From assembly GCA_946477505.1 (NCBI GenBank), contig CAMKYP010000055.1, positions 1-13,817 on the forward strand: 13,817 nt of DNA. Reading direction: 5' to 3'. Shown piece after piece: positions 1-7,940 of this stretch (the stretch's first letter is position 1; the number at the start of each line of letters is the position of its first letter). A program made the position numbers and the translations under genes. This DNA comes from an uncultured Dechloromonas sp. (GTDB lineage Bacteria > Pseudomonadota > Gammaproteobacteria > Burkholderiales > Rhodocyclaceae). The notes under the pieces are model-generated. The model was not told where the DNA came from. It was given only the letters and a program-made list of their open reading frames with translations, and made no database searches.

Positions 1-315
1 TTTGATCGAGCGCGCAGCTAGGCCGACCGCATCCATGCCGGAACCGCACAGGCGGTTGACCGTCGTGCCAGGCACCTCGATCGGCAGGCCGGCGAGCAGG
101 CCGGACATGCGGGCGACGTTACGGTTGTCTTCGCCGGCCTGGTTGGCATTGCCGTAGATGATGTCATCGACGGCCGTCCAATCCACTTGCGGGTTGCGCT
201 CCATCAGCGCCTTGAGCGGGATGGCGCCGAGATCGTCGGGGCGCACGCCGGACAAGGCGCCGCCGTAACGGCCGATCGGGGTGCGAATGGCGTCGCAGAT
301 AAAGGCTTGGGTCAT
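1..315 (-). CDS. paaJ: 3-oxoadipyl-CoA / 3-oxo-5,6-dehydrosuberyl-CoA thiolase, N-terminal part
   Basis: Only the first 105 codons are in the window; the gene runs off the left edge. The protein is a type I thiolase, which would cleave 3-oxoadipyl-CoA to succinyl-CoA and acetyl-CoA, and also the C8 ring-opened intermediate, at the end of phenylacetate breakdown in the cytoplasm. The thiolase start (AIRTPIGRYGG, residues 9-19) is visible, as are ANQAGEDNRNVARM (57-70) and the nucleophilic cysteine C90 in NRLCGSGMDA, typical of the 3-oxoadipyl-CoA subgroup (PaaJ/PcaF). I chose the ATG at 315 because a GAGG box ends 8 bases upstream. An in-frame ATG at 321 lies too close to that box. The gene follows paaK by about 10 bases and is the last visible gene of the leftward operon. 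It could instead be called pcaF, but the paa context favours paaJ. Confidence 0.9.
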   Translation of the reverse strand, partial: MTQAFICDAIRTPIGRYGGALSGVRPDDLGAIPLKALMERNPQVDWTAVDDIIYGNANQAGEDNRNVARMSGLLAGLPIEVPGTTVNRLCGSGMDAVGLAARSIK

Positions 316-325
316 CGTCATTTCC

Positions 326-1651
<1,326 letters not shown>

Positions 1652-1680
1652 GGTTGTCTCCTCTCTCTGGTCAGGTCGGC

Positions 1681-2145
1681 TTAGTCGGCCTGTTGCAGGC
1701 CGGCGATGACTTCGCCGTTGATACGATAGCTCTTGCCCCGGAACAGGGCGATGGTTTTGCCGCCGGTGGTACGCACCGTGATGTCATAGACCCCGGTACG
1801 CCCGGAGGCCGATTGCTCGACGGCTTCCGCTTCCAGCGTCTCGCCTTCCTTGGCGGGCGCCAGGAAATCGATGTGGCAGGCGGAAGCGACGGTATTCCTG
1901 TTGTAGCTGTTGCAGGCATAGGCGAATGCCGTATCGGCCAGGCTGAAGATCATGCCGCCGTGGCAGATGTGGTGGCCGTTAACCATGTCGGAACGCACGG
2001 CCATGGTGAGCAGCGATGCGCCCGGCTGGACGCGGACGATCTTGATGCCTAGCGCCTGGGCGGCACGGTCACGCGAGAACATGGCCTCGGCGGTTGCCTC
2101 GGCCAGTGCCTGCGCTTCGGCCGGCGAAAGCTTGTGTTCAGTCAT
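1681..2145 (-). CDS. paaI: Phenylacetate pathway hotdog-fold thioesterase
   Basis: This 154-residue protein of the PaaI/PaaD thioesterase family hydrolyses hydroxyphenylacetyl-CoA and similar dead-end CoA esters, releasing trapped CoA. The signature NGHHICHGGMIFSLAD lies at residues 56-71. Asp71 matches the catalytic aspartate of the family, and the HGG stretch belongs to the central hotdog helix. The start at 2145 (MTEHKL) is preferred over an in-frame ATG at 2172: it has AAGGAAG 5 bases upstream and overlaps the end of paaH by 8 bases (ATGACTGA), a usual sign of translational coupling. The paaK start follows 29 bases after its stop. Length and motif agree with the family. Confidence 0.94.
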   Translation of the reverse strand: MTEHKLSPAEAQALAEATAEAMFSRDRAAQALGIKIVRVQPGASLLTMAVRSDMVNGHHICHGGMIFSLADTAFAYACNSYNRNTVASACHIDFLAPAKEGETLEAEAVEQSASGRTGVYDITVRTTGGKTIALFRGKSYRINGEVIAGLQQAD

Positions 2146-3667
2146 GAATCTTCCTTCCGGCAAACACGGCACGCTGGATCAGCGGCGAAATGCGGTAGCG
2201 GTCCTCGCCATAGCTGGCGCCGAGATTGGCCAGCACGTCGCGAATCGCGGCGACGCCCACCTGATCGGCCCAGGCCAGCGGGCCCTGCGGATAATTGACG
2301 CCGAGGCGCATGGCCTGGTCGGCGCCCTTTTCCGTACACACGCCCTGATTGACCGCATCGGCGGCCTCGTTGGCCAGCATGGCCACGGTACGCATGACCG
2401 CCAGACCGGGCACATCCAGGAAACGCGACACGGCGAAACCGGCCGCCTGCAGCAGGCCGACCGCCGCCGACATGGCCGAGGGATCGCACTGTTCCGCCGC
2501 GGCGACCGCAAGGCGGGTGGCCTTGGCGTAGTCGAGAGCCAGGTCGATCAGCACCGTATTGGCGACACCGCTTTCGCTGGCCCGCTGCGTGGCGCTGCGC
2601 CCGTCGCTGATGTAGATCACGGCGCGGCCGATTTCCAGCAGCCGGCCATCGGAAGCCAGCGCCCGCCCGAAGGACAGCCCGCTATGCTGCAGACGGTCGA
2701 CCATGGCATCGGCAATATCGCATTCGCCATAGACGGTGATCTTGCCGGCCGGCGTTTGCGGCGCCTCGGTTTGCGGCGCCGGCTTTTCGGCACCGTCCCG
2801 GTAGTCATAGAAACCGCGTCCCGTCTTCTTGCCGTAGAAGCCGGCGTCGACCAGTTCCTGCTGGATCAGCGACGGCAGGAAGCGCGGGTCGTTGTAGAAG
2901 GCCCGCCAGACCGAATTGGTCACGGCGAAATTGACGTCGTGGCCGATCATGTCCATCAGTTCGAACGGCCCCATGCGGAAACCGCCGGCCTCACGGCAGC
3001 AGGCATCGATGGTGGCGTAGTCGGCAGCGCCTTCCTGGGCGATGCGCAGGGCTTCGGCGTAGTACGGACGGGCAACGCGATTGACGATGAAGCCCGGCGT
3101 CGACTTGGCATGCACGGCCGTCTTTCCCCAGGCATTGGCGGTGGCGAACAGGGTTTCGGCAACCACCTTGTCGGTCGCCAGGCCGGAAACGATCTCGACC
3201 AGCGCCATTAGCGGTGCGGGGTTGAAGAAATGCAGGCCGGCCAGGCGCTCGGGGCGCTGCAACGCCGAACCGATGGCCGTCACGGAAATCGACGACGTGT
3301 TGGTACCGAAGATGCAATCGGCGCCGACGATGGCTTCAAGGTCGGCATACAGCTTCTGCTTGGCTTCGAGATTCTCGACGATGGCCTCGACGACCAGCGC
3401 GGCATCGGCCAAGTCGCTCAACTGCTCGACGGCAACCAGACGCTCGCCGGCCGCCTGCGCGGCCTCGGCGGAAAGCTTGCCCTTGTCGGCCAGCTTGGCG
3501 AACTGGGCACGAATGCCGTCAACCGCCTTGGCAGCGGCCCCCGGCCGGTTATCGAGCAGCTTCACGACGTGGCCGGCCTGGGCAGCGACCTGGGCGATAC
3601 CGGCGCCCATGGCACCGGTGCCGACCACGGCGACGACGGCCTGTTGGGATAGGGGTGCGTGGCTCAC
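2138..3667 (-). CDS. paaH: 3-hydroxyadipyl-CoA dehydrogenase
   Basis: This NAD-dependent 3-hydroxyacyl-CoA dehydrogenase of 509 residues would oxidise 3-hydroxyadipyl-CoA to 3-oxoadipyl-CoA, just before the thiolase. The Rossmann motif is GTGAMG (16-21). The catalytic pair H146 and E158 sits in HFFNPAPLMALVE with the 12-residue spacing usual for the family. The NTSS motif is at 123-126, and a first C-terminal dimerisation domain ends near GFYGKKTGRGFYDY (277-289). A second C-terminal repeat extends to the end, as in PaaH of about 500 residues and unlike the short 280-residue dehydrogenases. The start is a GTG at 3667 with GGAG 9 bases upstream. No ATG lies between it and the Rossmann motif, and any earlier start would run well into paaG. 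It begins 4 bases after the paaG stop and overlaps paaI by 8 bases. Confidence 0.94.
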   Translation of the reverse strand: MSHAPLSQQAVVAVVGTGAMGAGIAQVAAQAGHVVKLLDNRPGAAAKAVDGIRAQFAKLADKGKLSAEAAQAAGERLVAVEQLSDLADAALVVEAIVENLEAKQKLYADLEAIVGADCIFGTNTSSISVTAIGSALQRPERLAGLHFFNPAPLMALVEIVSGLATDKVVAETLFATANAWGKTAVHAKSTPGFIVNRVARPYYAEALRIAQEGAADYATIDACCREAGGFRMGPFELMDMIGHDVNFAVTNSVWRAFYNDPRFLPSLIQQELVDAGFYGKKTGRGFYDYRDGAEKPAPQTEAPQTPAGKITVYGECDIADAMVDRLQHSGLSFGRALASDGRLLEIGRAVIYISDGRSATQRASESGVANTVLIDLALDYAKATRLAVAAAEQCDPSAMSAAVGLLQAAGFAVSRFLDVPGLAVMRTVAMLANEAADAVNQGVCTEKGADQAMRLGVNYPQGPLAWADQVGVAAIRDVLANLGASYGEDRYRISPLIQRAVFAGRKIHD

Positions 3668-3671
3668 GATT

Positions 3672-4466
3672 TCACTCTCCGGTGAATTTCGGTGTGCGCT
3701 TTTCCATGAAAGCCTGGACGCCCTCGGCGTAATCCGGACTCCAGCCCAGTTCGCGCATGAAGCTGCCTTCGAAGGACAGTTGCTGCTCGAGCGTATGCCC
3801 CGGCGCGGCATGCATGGCCTGCCGGGTACGGACCAAGGCCTTGGTCGGCATCACCGACAATTGCTTGGCCAGCGCATCGATGCGGGCGGCGAAATCGGCG
3901 TCCTCGGTGCATTCCCAGATCAAGCCCCATTCGGCGGCCTTTTCGGCCGGCAGCTTGTCGGCGAGCAGGGCCAGACCCATGGCGCGCGCCATGCCGACGC
4001 GCTGCGGCAGGAACCAGGTGCCGCCGGTATCCGGAATCAGGCCGATCTTGGAGAAAGCCTGCAAGAAGGAGGCCGACTTGGTGGCGACAACGAGGTCGCA
4101 GGCCAGCGCCACCGAGGCGCCTGCACCGGCAGCAATACCATTGACCGCAGCGATGGTCGGCACGCGCAGATTCTGCAAACGCATGACCAGCGGCTTGTAG
4201 TTGCGCTCGACGACATTGCCGATATCCGGCATGCGGCCGTCGATCTTGGCCATGTCCGGATCGGCCAGATCCTGGCCGGCGCAGAAGGCGCGCCCGGCAC
4301 CAGTGAGGACCAGCACGCGGATCGAATGGTCGCTCTGCACGCGATCCAGCGCTGTGCGCAACTCGGCGTGCATGTCGCCGGTGAAGCTATTCAGCTTGTC
4401 CGGCCGGTTCAGGGTCAGGCGGGCGATGCCGGCCTCGACGGTGAAGGTGATGTTTTCGAAATTCAT
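3672..4466 (-). CDS. paaG: 1,2-epoxyphenylacetyl-CoA isomerase
   Basis: This 264-residue crotonase-superfamily enzyme isomerises the ring 1,2-epoxide of phenylacetyl-CoA to the seven-membered oxepin-CoA. The oxyanion-hole segments are FCAGQDL (61-67) and NGIAAGAGAS (109-118). D146 in IPDTGGTW fits the active-site aspartate of PaaG-like isomerases. The ordinary hydratase glutamates are not apparent, which favours isomerase over hydratase. The start ATG at 4466 has GGAG 7 bases upstream. It is the first gene of the tight paaG-H-I-K-J block and is separated from paaN by 130 bases with a hairpin. A general enoyl-CoA hydratase (PaaF type) is the main alternative; the QDLADPDM stretch after the first oxyanion segment and the position next to paaH favour PaaG. 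Confidence 0.9.
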   Translation of the reverse strand: MNFENITFTVEAGIARLTLNRPDKLNSFTGDMHAELRTALDRVQSDHSIRVLVLTGAGRAFCAGQDLADPDMAKIDGRMPDIGNVVERNYKPLVMRLQNLRVPTIAAVNGIAAGAGASVALACDLVVATKSASFLQAFSKIGLIPDTGGTWFLPQRVGMARAMGLALLADKLPAEKAAEWGLIWECTEDADFAARIDALAKQLSVMPTKALVRTRQAMHAAPGHTLEQQLSFEGSFMRELGWSPDYAEGVQAFMEKRTPKFTGE

Positions 4467-4512
4467 TCAATTCTCCAGAACACGTGCAGGAATCGTCGCG
4501 AGCCCGTTCAGG

Positions 4513-4564
4513 CCGGCCCGAGAAGCGCAGCCGTACATAGGTACGGTGAGCACCGCAGGGCCGG
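4513..4564. repeat. Compound inverted repeat between paaN and paaG (possible REP-like element)
   Basis: An outer perfect 7-base pair of arms, CCGGCCC (4513-4519) and GGGCCGG (4558-4564), encloses an inner perfect hairpin, CCGTAC (4531-4536), loop ATAG, GTACGG (4541-4546). It sits in the only sizeable gap (130 bases) of the leftward operon. In the mRNA it would form a branched or stacked stem-loop upstream of paaG, which could protect or process the transcript or reduce read-through. No T-run follows on the minus strand, so it is not a standard terminator. The form resembles dispersed REP-type repeats of proteobacteria, but only one copy is visible here, so that is a guess. Confidence 0.5.
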
Positions 4565-4596
4565 GATGGGCGGGCGCAGTAGATTCATGCATGGGT

Positions 4597-6264
4597 TCAG
4601 ATGTGATAACGACGCTGGACAACGACGAAGCGGTTGGCAACGAAGGCAGCATCTGCGTACGAGGCGTTGGCAGCCGGGTTGCCGCCGGTACCGTGGTAGT
4701 CGGAGTAAGCCGCCGACTGGTTCACGAACACGCCGCCGGTCAGGTTGATCGACAGGGCGACCTTGGAACGCATGGTGGCGGCGGTCATGGCATCGATCAC
4801 TTCCGGCTTGGTCGAGTAGATGCCGGCGGTCAGCGCGCCGTGGGTCGATACGATGCGCTCGGATAGGGCGATGGCAGCCGCCGTATCGGCGACCTTGACG
4901 ATGAAGCTGATCGGGCCGAAGCGCTCTTCCATGTAGGCATGCTCGTCGGCGGCATCGCAGGCGAGCAGCACCGGGGTACGCACGACGGCCTTGGGGAATT
5001 CCGGGTTTTCCAGCTTGCTCGAGGCCAGCACGACCTTGCCCAGCGTACCGCTGTCAGCCATCTCGATGCGCTTCAGGGTATCGGCCGACTGCACGGCGCC
5101 GAGCACGGCATGGGCGACTTCCGGCTTGGACAGGAAGCCGGAAACGGCCTTGGCCAGGTCGGCACAGACGTCGTCGTAGGACTTGTGGCCGTCTTCGGTG
5201 TCGATGCCGCCAGCCGGGACGAAGATGGCCTGCGACGTGGTGCACATCTGGCCGGAATACAGCGACAGCGTGAAGGCCAGGTTGCGCAGCATCGGCTTGT
5301 AGGCGTCGGTAGAGTCGACGACGATGTTGTTGACGCCGGCCAACTCGGCATAGACGCGGGCCTGGCGGCAGTTGTCGATCAGCCACTGGCCGAAGACGTT
5401 GCCACCCGTGAAATCAATGGACTTGACGGCCGGATGGGTGACCAGCTTCTGGGTCGTCGCGCGATCGCCGGCGACGCACAGGGTCACCAGGTTGGGGTCG
5501 ATGCCGTTCTCGGCCAACACGGCGCGGATGGTGCGCACGGTGATGGCGGCGGGCAGGATGGCGTTGCTGTGCGGCTTGACGATGACGGCGTTGCCGGTCG
5601 ACAGCGCGGCGAACAGGCCGGGATAGGTATTCCAGGTCGGGAAGGTGCCGCAGCCGACGACGACGCCGACGCCCTGGCCGACCAGCTCGAAATGCTTCTT
5701 CATGACCAGCGACGGGTTCTTGCCCTGCGGCTTCTCCCAAACCGTTTCGGTCGGCACGAAGTTCATTTCGCGATAGGCGTAGGCCAGCGTTTCGAGGCCG
5801 CGATCCTGGGCGTGCGGGGCGCCGGCCTGGAAGGCCATCATCCAGCCCTGCCCGGTCGTCATCATGACCGCATGAGCCAGCTCGAAGCTTTGCTTGTTCA
5901 GGCGATCGAGGATTTCCAGACAGATGCCGGTGCGGCCATCGGCCCCGACCTTCTGCCAGCCGACCATGGCCTGCCGGCCAGCGGCGATCAAGGCCTCGTG
6001 GTCACAAACGGGATATTGCACGGCCATGTCGATACCGTAGGGCGACTGCTCACCACCTGCCCAGCCCTTCTGCCCCGGCTGATCCAGCACGAACTGCTTG
6101 CCGAGGTGTGCCTCGAAAGCCTTCTTGCCATCGTCGGCCGCCGTTTCGCCATAGGTCTTCGGGCTGGGCATCTCGTTATAGGCCGACCAATAGCCGCGGG
6201 TGGCGATGGCGTTCAGGGCGCCATCCAGCGTGGCGCGGTGTTTCTCGAGCAGGGGGTGGGACAT
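4597..6264 (-). CDS. paaN: Phenylacetate degradation aldehyde dehydrogenase PaaN (3-oxo-5,6-dehydrosuberyl-CoA semialdehyde dehydrogenase)
   Basis: This 555-residue aldehyde dehydrogenase would oxidise the reactive semialdehyde formed when the oxepin ring is opened, giving 3-oxo-5,6-dehydrosuberyl-CoA for thiolysis. The ALDH elements are the cofactor lysine K230 in IVKPHS, FTGGNVFG (285-292), the general base E307 in YAELAG and the nucleophile C341 in SGQMCTT. An N-terminal stretch of about 190 residues precedes the canonical domain, as in the roughly 550-residue PaaN type. There is no C-terminal MaoC-like hydratase domain, unlike the roughly 680-residue fused E. coli PaaZ, so oxepin-CoA hydrolysis must be done by a separate protein not seen here. 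The start ATG at 6264 has AGGAG 8 bases upstream. It is the first gene of the leftward operon, behind the promoter at 6328-6356. The gene is also called paaZ or pacL in related bacteria. Confidence 0.92.
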   Translation of the reverse strand: MSHPLLEKHRATLDGALNAIATRGYWSAYNEMPSPKTYGETAADDGKKAFEAHLGKQFVLDQPGQKGWAGGEQSPYGIDMAVQYPVCDHEALIAAGRQAMVGWQKVGADGRTGICLEILDRLNKQSFELAHAVMMTTGQGWMMAFQAGAPHAQDRGLETLAYAYREMNFVPTETVWEKPQGKNPSLVMKKHFELVGQGVGVVVGCGTFPTWNTYPGLFAALSTGNAVIVKPHSNAILPAAITVRTIRAVLAENGIDPNLVTLCVAGDRATTQKLVTHPAVKSIDFTGGNVFGQWLIDNCRQARVYAELAGVNNIVVDSTDAYKPMLRNLAFTLSLYSGQMCTTSQAIFVPAGGIDTEDGHKSYDDVCADLAKAVSGFLSKPEVAHAVLGAVQSADTLKRIEMADSGTLGKVVLASSKLENPEFPKAVVRTPVLLACDAADEHAYMEERFGPISFIVKVADTAAAIALSERIVSTHGALTAGIYSTKPEVIDAMTAATMRSKVALSINLTGGVFVNQSAAYSDYHGTGGNPAANASYADAAFVANRFVVVQRRYHI

Positions 6265-6327
6265 CGATATCTCCTAGTTGAAGCTTGTTCTTGGGCGAAG
6301 GCGCGTTGGATGGCACCAACTCAACAC

Positions 6328-6356
6328 ACGATACGAATGATATTAAAACAAGTCAA
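6328..6356 (-). promoter_or_regulatory. Candidate sigma-70 promoter for paaN
   Basis: On the minus strand TTGACT (6356-6351) and TATCGT (6333-6328) are separated by exactly 17 bases. The -35 matches five of six consensus bases and the -10 four of six. The expected start point near 6321 gives a leader of about 57 bases before paaN. The -10 overlaps one arm of the inverted repeat at 6328-6369 and the other arm begins directly upstream of the -35, so a bound regulator could block RNA polymerase. Confidence 0.55.
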
Positions 6357-6369
6357 TCAAAAGTATCGT
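6328..6369. promoter_or_regulatory. Candidate operator dyad over the paaN promoter
   Basis: Two oppositely oriented 14-base arms, ACGATACgaaTGAT (6328-6341) and ATCAaaaGTATCGT (6356-6369), agree at 11 of 14 positions and are separated by 14 bases. The arms cover the -10 and the upstream edge of the -35 of the paaN promoter. In betaproteobacteria paa genes are commonly controlled by a repressor released by phenylacetyl-CoA, which would suit this position, but I cannot name the protein from the site. Confidence 0.5.
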
Positions 6370-6524
6370 AAAAAATGACGCGATTTGCAATTCTATTTTG
6401 AGGAACAAGTTTCCAAATTACAAAAATGTTCTTTTTAATCAATAAATTTTATCCGACAAAAAAGTCGTTGATCTTTTGAGTTTTAAAATTCAGAATTGGT
6501 TCCCTGAAAATTATTTTGCGATTC

Positions 6525-6564
6525 GATACAAAATTTGTTGACTCAAACCACGAACACGTATCAT
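6525..6564 (+). promoter_or_regulatory. Candidate promoter and operator for the di-iron protein gene
   Basis: TTGACT (6538-6543) serves as -35. The -10 is either TATCAT (6559-6564, short 15-base spacer, five of six consensus) or CATTAT (6562-6567, 18-base spacer, four of six). GATAC (6525-6529) and GTATC (6558-6562) surround the -35 with 28 bases between them, exactly the spacing found at the divergent paaN promoter. The leader to the ATG at 6637 is about 65 bases. Confidence 0.45.
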
Positions 6565-6636
6565 TATTCACCCCACGCCACCCGGATACCGGACTGGCTT
6601 ACCGAACCATTGATGAAGCCCTATAAGGAGTGAGAC

Positions 6637-7665
6637 ATGGCAAGCAACAAGGAACGTTTTGCAGACAAGATGGAATTCCCGCCGGCTACGCCGCAGCCGA
6701 ACATCTACCCCCTGTCCTGGACCAGCAAGACCAAGAAGCTGCAGGAAGTCTGGGAAGCCGCGCTGCGCGAGAACTGGGACCCGGAAAAGCTGCCCTGGGA
6801 CACGCTGGACGTCGACAGCTACACCTGGGAAGAGCGCGAATCCATCGCCTACTGGTGGAGCCTGCTGTCGGTGTTCGACGCCTCCGCCCCCCCGGTCTTC
6901 GCCGAAGCGCTGATCAAGACTTATGAAGTGCACGAGGAAGACCCGGTCCGCAAGTGCTTCTTCTCCGTCACCCGCGACGAGCAAAACCACGAAATCATGT
7001 GCGGCCTGGCCATCACCAAGCTGCTCGGCCATTCCGACCCGCTGACCTACACGCCGAAGACCGAACTGGGCAAGCGCCTGCAGAAGAACGTGCAGTGGCT
7101 GTATTTCAACGGCGGCCGTTACTGGACCGGCTACAAGCAGGCCGTGCCGAAGTACGACCTGGCCGTGCTGTTCTCCTCCTTCCTGATGGGCGAAATCGCC
7201 GCTGCCACCATCTTCAAGCAGATGTACGACAACTCCCGCGAAGCCGTCTTCAAGGAAGGTTTCAAGAACATCGGCCGCGACGAAGGCCGCCACATGGCGA
7301 TCTGCATGGCCGTCATGGAACGTGACTACCCGGGCCTCGACGAGTCCACCAAGGCCATCGTCACCAAGCAGATTCGTGCCGGCTACCTGTTCCTGTCCGC
7401 CGTGCTGTTCGAGCCGCCGATGGAATTCTGGGACCTGCCGTCCGACTTCATCGCCAACCAGCGTGAAGCCGAGGAAGTTGCCCGCGGCGCCGGCTTCGGC
7501 ATCCCGACCTACGAGGCCAAGCTGCAGAACTGGAAGAATGCGATGATCAACCTGAAGGGCGTGCTCGATCGCTACAACATCCCGTTCCCGGCGATTCCGG
7601 AAGTCGGCATCACCGGCCAGGAAGTCTCCGAGATCGACATGGAAGACATCATCCCAGTGTTCTAA
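6637..7665 (+). CDS. Ferritin-like di-iron protein, probable oxygenase component (unassigned)
   Basis: I do not recognise this 342-residue protein as a named enzyme. It shows the carboxylate-bridged di-iron pattern of the ferritin-like superfamily: DEQNH (E115, H118), E186 in MGEIA, and DEGRH (E216, H219). The first carboxylate ligand is probably E90 or D81. There is no signal peptide or membrane segment, so it is cytoplasmic. The early part is rich in Trp and Tyr (SYTWEERESIAYWW, 61-74), which may line a substrate or radical-transfer path. It is not the PaaA, BoxB or AurF sequence as I know them. A ferredoxin-type reductase follows 275 bases downstream, suggesting a two-component oxygenase acting on an aromatic acid, CoA ester or related compound. 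The start at 6637 has AAGGAG 6 bases upstream. Alternatives are a desaturase, N-oxygenase or ribonucleotide-reductase-like oxidase. Confidence 0.8.
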   Translation: MASNKERFADKMEFPPATPQPNIYPLSWTSKTKKLQEVWEAALRENWDPEKLPWDTLDVDSYTWEERESIAYWWSLLSVFDASAPPVFAEALIKTYEVHEEDPVRKCFFSVTRDEQNHEIMCGLAITKLLGHSDPLTYTPKTELGKRLQKNVQWLYFNGGRYWTGYKQAVPKYDLAVLFSSFLMGEIAAATIFKQMYDNSREAVFKEGFKNIGRDEGRHMAICMAVMERDYPGLDESTKAIVTKQIRAGYLFLSAVLFEPPMEFWDLPSDFIANQREAEEVARGAGFGIPTYEAKLQNWKNAMINLKGVLDRYNIPFPAIPEVGITGQEVSEIDMEDIIPVF

Positions 7666-7691
7666 ACCGCAAAAACCAGACGATTTGCTTC

Positions 7692-7720
7692 GGCCGACGT
7701 CCCGACAAAGGGCGTCGGCC
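7692..7720 (+). terminator. Hairpin after the di-iron protein gene
   Basis: A perfect 8-base stem, GGCCGACG (7692-7699) and CGTCGGCC (7713-7720), lies 27 bases after the stop codon. Only TTG follows instead of a T-run, so it would be a weak terminator or, more likely, a 3' stabilising structure that lets the oxygenase gene be expressed at a different level from the reductase. Confidence 0.45.
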
Positions 7721-7812
7721 TTGCCGCAACAGAGAAATCAACCCGGAGTGTTCGTTAGGGCTTGGGGTGGCAGCGAGGACAGTTGCGAGGCAGTTTTGCC
7801 CCGACTGAGGAA

Positions 7813-7832
7813 CCGATACCCAATGGTATCGG
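7813..7832. promoter_or_regulatory. Perfect 8+8 dyad upstream of the reductase gene
   Basis: CCGATACC (7813-7820) and GGTATCGG (7825-7832) are exact inverted copies around the loop CAAT. It contains the same GATAC/GTATC word as the half-sites in the divergent region, here with only 6 bases between the words. It may be an operator for the same regulator or an mRNA hairpin. It lies 109 bases before the reductase start. Confidence 0.4.
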
Positions 7833-7850
7833 CGACGAAGAGGGGAAAAA

Positions 7851-7901
7851 ATGACCGCAAATGGCCCGCTGACACCCAAGCAGCGTCAAGGGCGCGCCTA
7901 A
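7851..7901 (+). CDS. Possible 16-codon leader ORF before the reductase
   Basis: ATG at 7851 follows AGGGG by 5 bases and opens a 16-residue frame (MTANGPLTPKQRQGRA) ending in TAA at 7899-7901, 39 bases before the reductase start. It has no recognisable domain. It could be a leader peptide, or chance, since the gap (7666-7940) has no other gene. Confidence 0.2.
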   Translation: MTANGPLTPKQRQGRA

Positions 7902-7940
7902 TGGACTATCCGGGTTCCAAACCAACAGGGGAAGACGAAA

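Larger units (their letters stand above)
6265..6636. other. Divergent AT-rich regulatory region between paaN and the di-iron protein gene
   Basis: This 372-base gap has no convincing gene. By direct count 6361-6540 holds 49 G or C in 180 bases (27%), against the GC-rich coding sequence around it. It carries two oppositely directed promoter candidates, each leaving a leader of roughly 57-65 bases. Smaller symmetric pieces are also present: ACAAA-A-TTTGT at 6528-6538, a 16-base palindrome with one mismatched pair around TTTTAAAA at 6477-6492, CGAC-N6-GTCG at 6454-6467, and CCGG-ATA-CCGG at 6582-6592 in the rightward leader. The central 150 bases, flexible and AT-rich, could bind nucleoid proteins or an activator. 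Confidence 0.75.

Noticed and set aside
2138..3811. Longer 557-codon version of PaaH
   Set aside because: The extra 48 residues overlap the end of paaG and have no dehydrogenase character; the GTG at 3667 has a suitable ribosome-binding site.
6311..6326. TGGCAC-like sigma-54 -24 element
   Set aside because: TGGCACCAACTCAAC lacks the TTGC element at the required distance on this strand, while a sigma-70 pair with 17-base spacing is present next to it.
4939..6378. 479-codon open frame on the plus strand opposite paaN
   Set aside because: Antisense of a complete aldehyde dehydrogenase; the product shows the repetitive Ala/Gly/His/Asp composition of shadow frames in high-GC DNA, and it runs into the AT-rich promoter region.
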